Shown here in pieces: positions 1 through 5,402 of a DNA stretch of 8,786 nucleotides (its first letter is position 1; each line of letters begins with the position of its first letter). The DNA is from DATDRS01 sp035291605 (GTDB taxonomy: Bacteria; Chloroflexota; Anaerolineae; Anaerolineales; UBA6663), in contig DATDRS010000402.1 of the NCBI GenBank assembly GCA_035291605.1, positions 1 to 8,786 of the forward strand. The letters run 5' to 3'. Made by a program: the position numbers and the translations under genes. The notes under the pieces are model-generated. The model searched no databases and was not told the DNA's origin. It worked only from the letters and a program-made list of their open reading frames with translations.

Positions 1-636
1 GTGCGCCGCCCGACCGGGGGCCGCGCGATCCTGCACACCGACGAGCTCACCTACTCCGTCATCGCGCCGATGGGCGAACCGCGCGTGCTCGGCGGCGTGA
101 TCGAGAGCTACCGCCAACTCAGCGCCGGGCTGACGCGTGGCGTGGAAATACTCGGCCTCACCGTGCGCGCTGGTAAAGAGCATGGCGGGCATCCCAACGC
201 CCAGCCTCCAACTTCCAACCTCCAACTTCCAGCCTCCAACCCCATCTGCTTTGAAGTACCCTCCAATTACGAAATTACCACCAACGGCAAGAAACTGTTG
301 GGCAGCGCACAGGTGCGCAAGCGCGGGGTGGTGCTGCAGCACGGCACGCTGCCGCTCACAGGCGACGTAGCGCGCATCTGCGAGGCGCTCACCGTCGAGG
401 CGGAGGCGGAGCGGGCGCGGCTGCGCGAGCGTATGCACCAGCGCGCAACGACGGTAACTGAGGTGCTGGGGCGCGAAGTGCAGTGGGGAGAGGCAGCCGA
501 GGCGTTGACGCGTGGATTTGCGGAGGCGCTGAACCTCACGTTTGAAGCCGCGCCGCTGACGCCGAGGGAGTTGGCGTTGATCGCCAGGCTGCGTGAGGAG
601 AAGTATGCGGCGGAGGGGTGGAATTACCGGGTGTGA
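1..636 (+). CDS. lipM: LipM-type octanoyl/lipoyl transferase, 5' end missing
   Basis: Biotin/lipoate protein ligase-fold enzyme. LipM moves octanoate from acyl-carrier protein onto GcvH in the first step of cytosolic lipoate assembly. The visible 211 codons begin inside the family signature RRPTGGRAILH (residues 2-12), followed by DELTYSVI, so the GTG at base 1 is an internal Val and not a start. About 75 residues should lie upstream, judging from Bacillus LipM (recalled length about 278). Cys83 in ICFEVPSNYE aligns with the acyl-accepting Cys of LipM, Lys98 in GKKLLGSAQ with the conserved active-site Lys, and LQHGTLPL and the C-terminal KYAAEGWNYRV also match LipM. The Cys favours LipM over an ATP-dependent LplA ligase or the unrelated LipB. 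Oddity: residues 66-80 are translated from heptanucleotide repeats just before the catalytic Cys. The gene ends convergently with the DUF4230 gene, 48 bases between stops. Family call is very secure; substrate (octanoyl versus lipoyl) is inferred. Confidence 0.93.
   Translation: MRRPTGGRAILHTDELTYSVIAPMGEPRVLGGVIESYRQLSAGLTRGVEILGLTVRAGKEHGGHPNAQPPTSNLQLPASNPICFEVPSNYEITTNGKKLLGSAQVRKRGVVLQHGTLPLTGDVARICEALTVEAEAERARLRERMHQRATTVTEVLGREVQWGEAAEALTRGFAEALNLTFEAAPLTPRELALIARLREEKYAAEGWNYRV
194..242 (+). repeat. Heptanucleotide tandem repeat, CCAACTT type, inside lipM
   Basis: Seven consecutive 7-base units fitting CCARCNY or close to it: ccaacgc, ccagcct, ccaactt, ccaacct, ccaactt, ccagcct, ccaaccc. 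The 49-base tract is read through in frame and gives the low-complexity segment NAQPPTSNLQLPASNP directly before the catalytic Cys83. It sits in a loop whose length varies in the family, which would explain why it is tolerated. Confidence 0.85.
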
Positions 637-660
637 TGAGTGAGACGTGAGGCGTGACAG
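633..660 (+). repeat. GTGANNN heptad tandem repeat overlapping the lipM stop
   Basis: Four contiguous 7-base units all begin with GTGA: gtgatga, gtgagac, gtgaggc, gtgacag. The first unit contains the lipM TGA stop (634-636). It has the same 7-base period as the CCAACTT tract inside lipM, but a different sequence. Confidence 0.7.
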
Positions 661-688
661 AATGCTGCCACAATTTTTCACTCATCAC
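633..688. repeat. 11-bp perfect inverted repeat joining two convergent stop codons
   Basis: GTGATGAGTGA at 633-643 is exactly the reverse complement of TCACTCATCAC at 678-688. The stem could extend by one G-U and one A-U pair around a loop of about 30 bases. The left arm carries the lipM TGA and the right arm the TGA of the DUF4230 gene on the other strand. The T-run (674-678) lies inside the loop side of the right arm, so this is not a textbook intrinsic terminator, although a transcript from either strand could fold here. It is better read as GTGA heptads present on both strands. Confidence 0.6.
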
Positions 689-1350
689 TGGGTCGGCGTT
701 GCCAGAATGACCTGCACGCTCTTGAACCGCAGCGAAGTCAGCAGGCGCTCGACGAAGGCCTGCGCGTTGGCCTGGGCGGTGTTCAAAATCCCGTCTTCGA
801 GCGCCGCGCGCTCGATCTCCTGTTCCGCGACCTGCCGCGCCTGAGATTCCAGGTGGATATCGCCGTGCGTGAATACGCCGGTCTGCCGGTCGTACACGTA
901 GGACTTCTCGTTGTCGAGCGTCGCCACGAACACCTCGGCGGCGGGCAGGACGAGCGTCACCTGGCCATCGGACGAGACGATCACATCCCGCTCCGCCAGC
1001 TTGCTCAGGTCCACGCCCGCGATTACTTCCCCGTGCGCTACAAACAAGAGCCGGTCGCCGAAGAGCGGGGCGAGCGCGCCTTGCCCGGTCTCGGCGGTCA
1101 CCACTTTTTCGATGGTGTACTGTGTGGTCTCGAGGCGGGCGAGCGCGCGCACCTGCAGAACCACCGTGACCGGGTCGGGATAAATGGTCGGCGTGGGGTT
1201 GATCAGTTGCTGCACCTGCGTCGCGAGGCCGCCCGAGACGGTCGCCGGCCCCCGCGTGGCCTGGCGCACCACGTCCACGATCCCCCACCCCGTGAGCGCG
1301 GCGATGATCAACAAGCCGATGATGAGGAGGTTGGTCCATGATTTTGACAT
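685..1350 (-). CDS. DUF4230 domain-containing membrane-anchored protein
   Basis: A 221-residue protein with an N-terminal hydrophobic helix (about residues 7-27, LLIIGLLIIAALTGW). A short linker with NPTPT follows, then a DUF4230-type domain from about residue 62 to the end. That domain shows VTVVLQVRALARLETTQY, a GEVIAGVDLSKL strand-turn segment, and a long amphipathic C-terminal helix (about 165-205, ARQVAEQEIERAALEDGILN) ending in a beta-like FKSVQVIL. DUF4230 has no established biochemical function that I can name. The topology suggests a single-pass anchor with the domain outside the membrane. The ATG at 1350 is preferred because it precedes the hydrophobic anchor and because a perfect TATAAT lies six bases upstream. 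An overlapping 267-codon frame on the same strand is an Arg/Pro-rich shadow. The gene is divergent from DUF503 and convergent with lipM. Confidence 0.85.
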   Translation of the reverse strand: MSKSWTNLLIIGLLIIAALTGWGIVDVVRQATRGPATVSGGLATQVQQLINPTPTIYPDPVTVVLQVRALARLETTQYTIEKVVTAETGQGALAPLFGDRLLFVAHGEVIAGVDLSKLAERDVIVSSDGQVTLVLPAAEVFVATLDNEKSYVYDRQTGVFTHGDIHLESQARQVAEQEIERAALEDGILNTAQANAQAFVERLLTSLRFKSVQVILATPTQ

Positions 1351-1356
1351 ATCGAG

Positions 1357-1362
1357 ATTATA
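1357..1362 (-). promoter_or_regulatory. Consensus -10 box for the DUF4230 gene, probably leaderless
   Basis: On the minus strand a perfect TATAAT is followed by only six bases before the ATG at 1350, so transcription would start at or within a base or two of the start codon. There is no room for, and no sign of, a Shine-Dalgarno sequence. A possible -35 is TTGATG (1382-1387, minus strand) with a long 19-base spacer. Confidence 0.6.
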
Positions 1363-1448
1363 ACCAAGATGAGCCAGAAGTCATCAAAGTAAGTTTGTCC
1401 TATGGCGGTCGGCTTCATATGCAGGCAAAATGTCAGAAGAGCGACTAA

Positions 1449-1477
1449 ACCTGGCAGGTCTCGGAGACCTGCCAGGT
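1449..1477. repeat. 29-base perfect palindrome (13-bp arms, 3-base loop)
   Basis: The left arm ACCTGGCAGGTCT (1449-1461) and right arm (1465-1477) are exact reverse complements around CGG. Each arm is itself almost palindromic (acct...aggt), so the element is a nested inverted repeat. It lies between two divergent promoters, 87 bases beyond the DUF4230 -10 box and 47 bases before the DUF503 -10 box. A terminator role therefore makes little sense, despite the short cttt after it. It resembles an intergenic dispersed palindromic element of REP type. Confidence 0.75.
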
Positions 1478-1521
1478 CTTTCACGCTGGCTTCTACCACG
1501 ATCAGGTGAGCCAATGGCCTG

Positions 1522-1530
1522 TGCTAAAAT
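1522..1530 (+). promoter_or_regulatory. Extended -10 box TGC-TAAAAT for DUF503 gene, probably leaderless
   Basis: TGC (1522-1524) followed by TAAAAT (1525-1530) is an extended -10 element with five of six consensus bases. The ATG at 1539 is eight bases after the box, which puts the expected transcript start at or just before the start codon. No convincing -35 or Shine-Dalgarno sequence is seen. Extended -10 promoters often lack a -35, which fits. Confidence 0.55.
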
Positions 1531-1538
1531 TGCCGCTC

Positions 1539-1823
1539 ATGGTTATCGGGGCCTGCTGCGTGCGCCTGCGCCTGCCGGGATGCGCCTCGCTCAAAGCCAA
1601 GCGCGGCTTGCTCAAGCCGCTGCTGGCGCGCCTGCACCGGGAATTCAACGTGGCCGCCGCGGAGACGGATTTGCAGGATGTGTGGCAGTCGGCTGAAATT
1701 GGGATCGTGACGGTCGCCAACGACGCCGGCTTCGTGCAGGCCGAACTGGAAAGCATCGTCGCCTGGATCGAGCGCAACCGGCCCGAGGTCGAGGTGACCG
1801 ACGCGCAGATCGAAATGCGATAA
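1539..1823 (+). CDS. DUF503 family protein (YlxP-like)
   Basis: A small 94-residue protein that matches DUF503 over its whole length: MVIGACCVRLRLPGCASLKA, then KRGLLKPLLARLHREFNVAA, AETDLQDVWQSAEIGIVTVA, NDAGFVQAELESIVAWIE and a final acidic strand VEVTDAQIEMR. Family members (YlxP in Bacillus, near nusA-infB-rbfA) are linked to ribosome and translation genes, but the precise activity is not settled. Here it stands alone. The frame is open from a GTG at 1506, but the family begins at M-(I/V)-I-G and a -10 box lies at 1522-1530, inside that longer version, so the ATG at 1539 is chosen. It is divergent from the DUF4230 gene and 80 bases upstream of FecR-1. Full length for the family and no defects seen. 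Confidence 0.9.
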   Translation: MVIGACCVRLRLPGCASLKAKRGLLKPLLARLHREFNVAAAETDLQDVWQSAEIGIVTVANDAGFVQAELESIVAWIERNRPEVEVTDAQIEMR

Positions 1824-1849
1824 CCAATTGAAAACCTTCAGGACGTAAC

Positions 1850-1877
1850 TTTACCGCAGGCAGCAACGATTTAACAT
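1850..1877 (+). promoter_or_regulatory. Candidate promoter for FecR-1
   Basis: TTTACC (1850-1855) and TAACAT (1872-1877), each four of six to consensus, are separated by 16 bases. They would start transcription about 20 bases before the ATG at 1904, leaving space for the Shine-Dalgarno sequence there. Weak, and offered only as the best candidate in the 80-base gap after DUF503. Confidence 0.3.
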
Positions 1878-1892
1878 GCAATAAAACAAACC

Positions 1893-1897
1893 AGGGA
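1893..1897 (+). promoter_or_regulatory. Ribosome binding site fixing the FecR-1 start
   Basis: AGGGA lies six bases before the ATG at 1904. A TTG at 1898, also in frame, would sit directly on this site with no spacing, so the ATG is the better start. The lipobox Cys then falls at residue 22, as in the paralog FecR-2. Confidence 0.6.
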
Positions 1898-1903
1898 TTG
1901 CTT

Positions 1904-3496
1904 ATGCGTTCATCTGTGCGAACTTATTCTTCACTGGTGGTGTTGGGCGCGCTGGTGTTGAGCGGGTGCGGGCCGCGCCCCACGCCCACGCCTACTGCGC
2001 CGCCCCCCACCCCCAACCCGCGCACCGCCATCGTCAGCGAGATCGTCAACGACGTCACTGCCCGCCCGGCTCCGTCCGACCCTTTCACCCAGATCGCCAC
2101 CGGCTTCGTCCTTGCCCTCGGCGGCCAGATCAGGACCGGCGACGCCTCCAACGCCCGCCTCGACTTCAGCGACGGCGCCATCGTCCGCATCGCCGCCAGC
2201 TCGTCCTTCCTCATGCAGAACGCCGAACCCGCCCCCGATGGCTTCGTCCGCCGCCTGCAGTTCGAAGCCGGCAAGCTCTGGGTCAGCCTGACCGGCGGCG
2301 AGATGCAGGTCGAGACCCCCATCGGCGTCGCGTCCGTGCGCGGCTCCTTCGCCGTCTTCGAGTACGATCCCGGCGACCCGAACGACCCCACCGACGACGT
2401 GCTCATCCTGCAATGTCTCGAAGGCCAGTGCGGCTTTGGGAACGTGACACTGGGCAATCTCGAGCAGATCACGGTCACCAACGGGGGGCAGACGATCACC
2501 CGCATCACCCTCAGCGGCCAGGCGGTGCAGGCCTTCCTGGAGAACAACCCCGAAGGCCAGCGGATCGTGCAGACGCTGACGGCGGCCGCGCCCACCCAAA
2601 CCGAAGCGCCGACGGCGACGGACACGCCTGCTCCAACAGACACGTTGGCGGCGACCGCCAGCCCGACGACCGCGCCCTCGGCCACGCGCACGCCCGCGCC
2701 GACGAGCACGAACACGCGCGTCCCAACCCGTCCGGCGACGCGCACGCCCACGGCGACGCGGACAGCAGCGCCGACGAGCACGAACACGCCGGGGACGACT
2801 GGCGGTGGGGGTGCGCCCGCGCCCACGAACACGTCTGTGCCGCCGACGGCGACCTTCACGGTTGTCCCGCCGACGATCACGGCGACGGGCACGCTCGCCC
2901 TGACGGTGACTGCGACCAGCACGCTGTTGCCCACGGCCACCGCATCCCGGACGGCCACGGCGACCCCATCTCCAACCGCCACCCCGACGGGGACCACCAC
3001 CAATACCCCAACGGCCACCTTCGCCGCGCCCACGTCCACGCCAACGGCGACGTCCACTCCGGCGCCTACGTCCACGCCCACCGACACGCCGACACCTGTG
3101 GGCACGCCCACGCCCACCGATACGCCGACAGCGACATCTACGCCAGATATGACGCCTCCGACCATTGGGCCGTTCTTCAACGCCAGCCCGACTTCGTTTA
3201 CTGGAGGGCCGCAGACCTGTACTGTCACCTTCGAAGCTGATATCAGCGACCTATCGGGTATTGCAACAGGGACTGTGGATTGGACCGCCGGCTACTTCAG
3301 CACGACTTCGAGCGGGAGCGCACCCATGATTTTCAATCCCTTGACTGGACACTGGGAAGCTATCACGATCGTGCAAATTGAAAACGGCGGCACGTTGAAC
3401 TGGACTGTGACAGCGACCGACGTGTTTTCAAATACCGCCGGGCCGGTAGCTGGCTTCCCCAATGTCACAACCGACTTTAGCGGTGCTTGTCCCTAA
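1904..3496 (+). CDS. FecR-domain lipoprotein with long Thr/Pro linker (FecR-1)
   Basis: A 530-residue exported lipoprotein. Residues 1-22 are a lipoprotein signal peptide with lipobox LSGC (Cys22). A short PTPTPT spacer follows, then a FecR-type beta domain, about residues 40-225: GGQIRTGDASNARLDFSDG, a Trp-Val-Ser-Leu core (LWVSLTGG), VETPIGVASVRGSFAVF (RGSFAVF from residue 146) and CLEGQC with Cys171/Cys176. Residues 230-414 are a Thr/Pro/Ala linker. Residues 415-530 form a beta-rich, possibly Ig-like domain (TCTVTFEADISDLSG) with one Cys near its start and one at the extreme C-terminus (SGACP). No FecI or FecA neighbour exists, so a role in TonB-linked sigma signalling is unlikely; FecR domains of this sort occur in surface proteins. 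The first 176 residues align without gaps to FecR-2. It runs convergently into a membrane-protein gene behind a terminator. Exact function unknown. Confidence 0.9.
   Translation: MRSSVRTYSSLVVLGALVLSGCGPRPTPTPTAPPPTPNPRTAIVSEIVNDVTARPAPSDPFTQIATGFVLALGGQIRTGDASNARLDFSDGAIVRIAASSSFLMQNAEPAPDGFVRRLQFEAGKLWVSLTGGEMQVETPIGVASVRGSFAVFEYDPGDPNDPTDDVLILQCLEGQCGFGNVTLGNLEQITVTNGGQTITRITLSGQAVQAFLENNPEGQRIVQTLTAAAPTQTEAPTATDTPAPTDTLAATASPTTAPSATRTPAPTSTNTRVPTRPATRTPTATRTAAPTSTNTPGTTGGGGAPAPTNTSVPPTATFTVVPPTITATGTLALTVTATSTLLPTATASRTATATPSPTATPTGTTTNTPTATFAAPTSTPTATSTPAPTSTPTDTPTPVGTPTPTDTPTATSTPDMTPPTIGPFFNASPTSFTGGPQTCTVTFEADISDLSGIATGTVDWTAGYFSTTSSGSAPMIFNPLTGHWEAITIVQIENGGTLNWTVTATDVFSNTAGPVAGFPNVTTDFSGACP
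2591..3145 (+). repeat. Low-complexity Thr/Pro-encoding tract in FecR-1
   Basis: About 185 codons made almost entirely of Thr (mostly ACG, some ACC/ACA), Pro, Ala and Ser, with repeated TPTxTPT and PTSTNT motifs. It encodes an extended unstructured linker between the FecR and C-terminal domains. The codon bias leaves other frames open too, producing long false reading frames on both strands. Confidence 0.85.
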
Positions 3497-3535
3497 AACA
3501 AGAGCAGACGCTTCCCCACCGGGTAATCTAATATG

Positions 3536-3570
3536 GAGCGGCGCACTCACTCAGTGCGCCGCTCTGTTTT
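3536..3570 (+). terminator. Strong rho-independent terminator after FecR-1
   Basis: A 12-bp perfect stem, GAGCGGCGCACT (3536-3547) and AGTGCGCCGCTC (3553-3564), encloses the five-base loop CACTC and is followed by TGTTTT (3565-3570). It starts 39 bases after the FecR-1 stop. The reverse orientation has no T-run, so it should act mainly on rightward transcripts and protect the convergent membrane-protein gene. Confidence 0.9.
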
Positions 3571-3605
3571 GGCGGTGTGTGAAACAAGCATCCGTCCGGT
3601 GGTTA

Positions 3606-5342
3606 TCATGGAGGCCGGATCGCGAGCCGCGTCGCGTATAACTTAACGCCAAGCTGTTGGGTTTCAACGATCACCAGCCGTGCGCCCGGGGGCGCTAGTT
3701 CCGGCAGCAGGGTCTCTGCTAACATGCCCGTGCTGATAAAGACGGCCGTTCGCGCCCCTTGCGCGTAATTTGCTTTCAGGCAGGCGGCCAGGCCCTGGTG
3801 GGATTGCACAAGAAATATCTCTTTGGCCGCATACAGTTTGGGCATGTGCGGGGCGAGCCAATCCAGATTAGTGATCACTTGCGTCTCGGGCAATGCCAGA
3901 GCTGCCGCCTGCGCTTCGCGCTGCTCGGCCACACGCGCGTAAATCTCGCCCACGCCGAGCGATTGAACATAGACGCTTACTCCGATCATCCCTAGCCCCG
4001 CAAGAAACTGCAGCCGGGCGAGCCATGACTCCGAGGCCTGCTCCCAGATCCGCCGCAGGCCGCTCACTGCCCACACTGTGGCTACGGGAAAGACGACCAG
4101 CATAAAGCGCGCGCCCCACTCCTGCGCGCTGTGCCAGGGACCGGTGGCAGTCAACAGCCCTAAGCCCAGCACAGCTAATCCCCAGAACCCAAAAACGATG
4201 ATGAACAAGCGGCGGGCTGCCGAGGCGTTCATCGCGCCGGGCGCGAATCCTAATGCGAGGAATGGCGAGACATTCAAGACGCCATAAACGTTTCCATCGC
4301 GAGCGTATTGCTGCGCCAGACTCCAGGTACCCAGCCCGAGCGCGGCTAGCGCTATGCCTTGAATTGCCCCGCGTAATGGCGCTGAGGCAATCCATTGGGC
4401 AAGCCCATACGCCCCAAGCGCGATCGTCAGCCAATATCCGATCCACCCGGACGTGGGGCCGAAAAGAAAATGCGCAATGCTGCCCGCTCCGTGGACAAGG
4501 ATATAGGCGCGCGGTGTGTATTGAGGGGTAACGCTCACGCGAAGTTCCGGGGGGATAATATTCCCGCTGTTGATGTAGCTGAAAGCCTCGAGTATGACCA
4601 GCACAGCAGCGCACCCGCCGGCCCACAGGGCCAGGTATCTTACTCCCCTGCGCCTCTTGAGAACGTCGAATGCCAGCACACTCCCGAGCATTAGGGCTAG
4701 CATCAACAGTTCTTTGCGAACGCCGCCGGCCAGGGCCGCTAAAGCCCCTGACAGCCAGTAATTTCGCCAGACTGGCGGCTGCTCTGCCTCTTCCAGGGCC
4801 AACGCTACCGCGCCAAGCCCAAGCGCCACGCCTAAAGTGTGCTCCCAAAAATTGAGACTGTAGAAGATCAGCGGAGTCGCCAGACCGGTCAGCAGGACGC
4901 CGATCCAGGCCGGATGCGCATCCAACTTGCGCATCACTTTCGACGTCAGCCAGAGGCTGACCAGCCCGGATAGCATGGGCACGACCAGTTCACCACGACC
5001 CCCCAGCCACTCGGCGAACGGCTTGCCCACTATGGCAATCGCCGGAGACTGGGTCAAATGTATCTCGCCGCGCCAAACGTAGTGAAAGAGCAATCCAAAG
5101 GGCACGTAACGCAGGGATGGATCCAACCGCCGCCCGGGGTAGTCAATAGAGAGATCAAGCCAGGGAGTGAAGCGGATGTTATCGGCCTGGATGCGTTTGT
5201 AACCGTTATCCACGCTCCAGTAGCCGCCTGTCGGCAAAACTCCAAACGCCAGCCAGAGGTACACACCAGCCACGCCTCCCAGCGCCAGAATGGTCGGCCA
5301 ATCTGCTATCGGCCAGAACTTCTTTGCTTTCGTCGTAAGCAT
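3606..5342 (-). CDS. Polytopic membrane protein, probable GT-C glycosyltransferase (copy 1)
   Basis: A 578-residue, very hydrophobic protein with around ten or more membrane segments and a short soluble C-terminal region. The first helix (about 17-36) is followed by an outside loop with Asp45, Lys49 and Arg50 (YWSVDNGYKRIQA), the place where GT-C lipid-sugar-dependent glycosyltransferases keep a key acidic residue. Other marks are FYSLNFWEHT (FWEHT 165-169), GGVRKE (RKE 209-211), SYINSGNIIPPE, TPRAYILVHG and EWGARF. Near the C-terminus ALPETQVITNLDWLAP resembles tails of GT-C proteins. Donor and acceptor unknown; family call inferred. The frame opens at 5357, but an ATG at 5342 with GGAGG four bases upstream aligns residue for residue with copy 2, so that start is used. 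It lies 60 bases downstream of copy 2 on the same strand and may be co-transcribed, but has its own -10-like box. Confidence 0.8.
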   Translation of the reverse strand: MLTTKAKKFWPIADWPTILALGGVAGVYLWLAFGVLPTGGYWSVDNGYKRIQADNIRFTPWLDLSIDYPGRRLDPSLRYVPFGLLFHYVWRGEIHLTQSPAIAIVGKPFAEWLGGRGELVVPMLSGLVSLWLTSKVMRKLDAHPAWIGVLLTGLATPLIFYSLNFWEHTLGVALGLGAVALALEEAEQPPVWRNYWLSGALAALAGGVRKELLMLALMLGSVLAFDVLKRRRGVRYLALWAGGCAAVLVILEAFSYINSGNIIPPELRVSVTPQYTPRAYILVHGAGSIAHFLFGPTSGWIGYWLTIALGAYGLAQWIASAPLRGAIQGIALAALGLGTWSLAQQYARDGNVYGVLNVSPFLALGFAPGAMNASAARRLFIIVFGFWGLAVLGLGLLTATGPWHSAQEWGARFMLVVFPVATVWAVSGLRRIWEQASESWLARLQFLAGLGMIGVSVYVQSLGVGEIYARVAEQREAQAAALALPETQVITNLDWLAPHMPKLYAAKEIFLVQSHQGLAACLKANYAQGARTAVFISTGMLAETLLPELAPPGARLVIVETQQLGVKLYATRLAIRPP

Positions 5343-5346
5343 GGGG

Positions 5347-5351
5347 CCTCC
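5347..5351 (-). promoter_or_regulatory. GGAGG ribosome binding site deciding the start of copy 1
   Basis: GGAGG on the minus strand is separated by CCCC from the ATG at 5342. The earlier in-frame ATG at 5357 begins only two bases after the TATACT box and would fall upstream of the likely transcript start. Confidence 0.7.
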
Positions 5352-5367
5352 AGCCATTCAGTATACA
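5352..5367 (-). promoter_or_regulatory. Conserved -10-bearing box upstream of copy 1
   Basis: Minus-strand TGTATACTGAATGGCT contains TATACT (5360-5365), five of six to the -10 consensus, giving a predicted leader of about 11 bases that holds the GGAGG. The same 16 bases, with one change, lie upstream of copy 2 (7185-7200). A possible -35, TCAACA (5382-5387), has a 16-base spacer and is weak. Confidence 0.5.
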
Positions 5368-5402
5368 CCGCGCCTCGTCTCTGTTGACGGGCTGTGCGGG
5401 TT

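Noticed and set aside
1..3. GTG at base 1 as the start of lipM
   Set aside because: It falls inside the RRPTGG core motif of the family; about 75 N-terminal residues must lie outside the window.
536..1339. 267-codon minus-strand frame over the DUF4230 gene
   Set aside because: Arg/Pro/Gly-rich shadow frame. The overlapping frame has a membrane anchor, DUF4230 features and a consensus -10 box.
1449..1482. Palindrome followed by cttt as a rho-independent terminator
   Set aside because: It lies between two divergent promoters, with no gene ending nearby on either strand and only a very short T-run.
1308..1696. Two short frames (68 codons minus, 88 codons plus) running through the palindrome
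   Set aside because: They translate the palindrome (LAGLGDLPGL-type peptide) and overlap DUF4230 or DUF503 in wrong frames, with no ribosome binding sites.
1904..2600. FecR domains as anti-sigma regulators of a TonB system
   Set aside because: No FecI-type sigma factor or TonB receptor is present. The proteins are lipid-anchored and have no N-terminal cytoplasmic anti-sigma segment or transmembrane helix of the FecR type.
1924..3240. Long overlapping reading frames of 434 codons (minus) and 424 codons (plus) inside FecR-1
   Set aside because: They come from the ACG/CCC-rich Thr/Pro codons, whose other frames lack stops. The products are Val-Gly or His-Arg-Ala low-complexity chains with no domain signal, while the FecR frame has a signal peptide, lipobox and recognisable domains.
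3868..4848. 326-codon minus-strand frame within membrane protein copy 1
   Set aside because: Arg/Ser/Gly-rich shadow. The correct frame is hydrophobic and aligns with copy 2 throughout.
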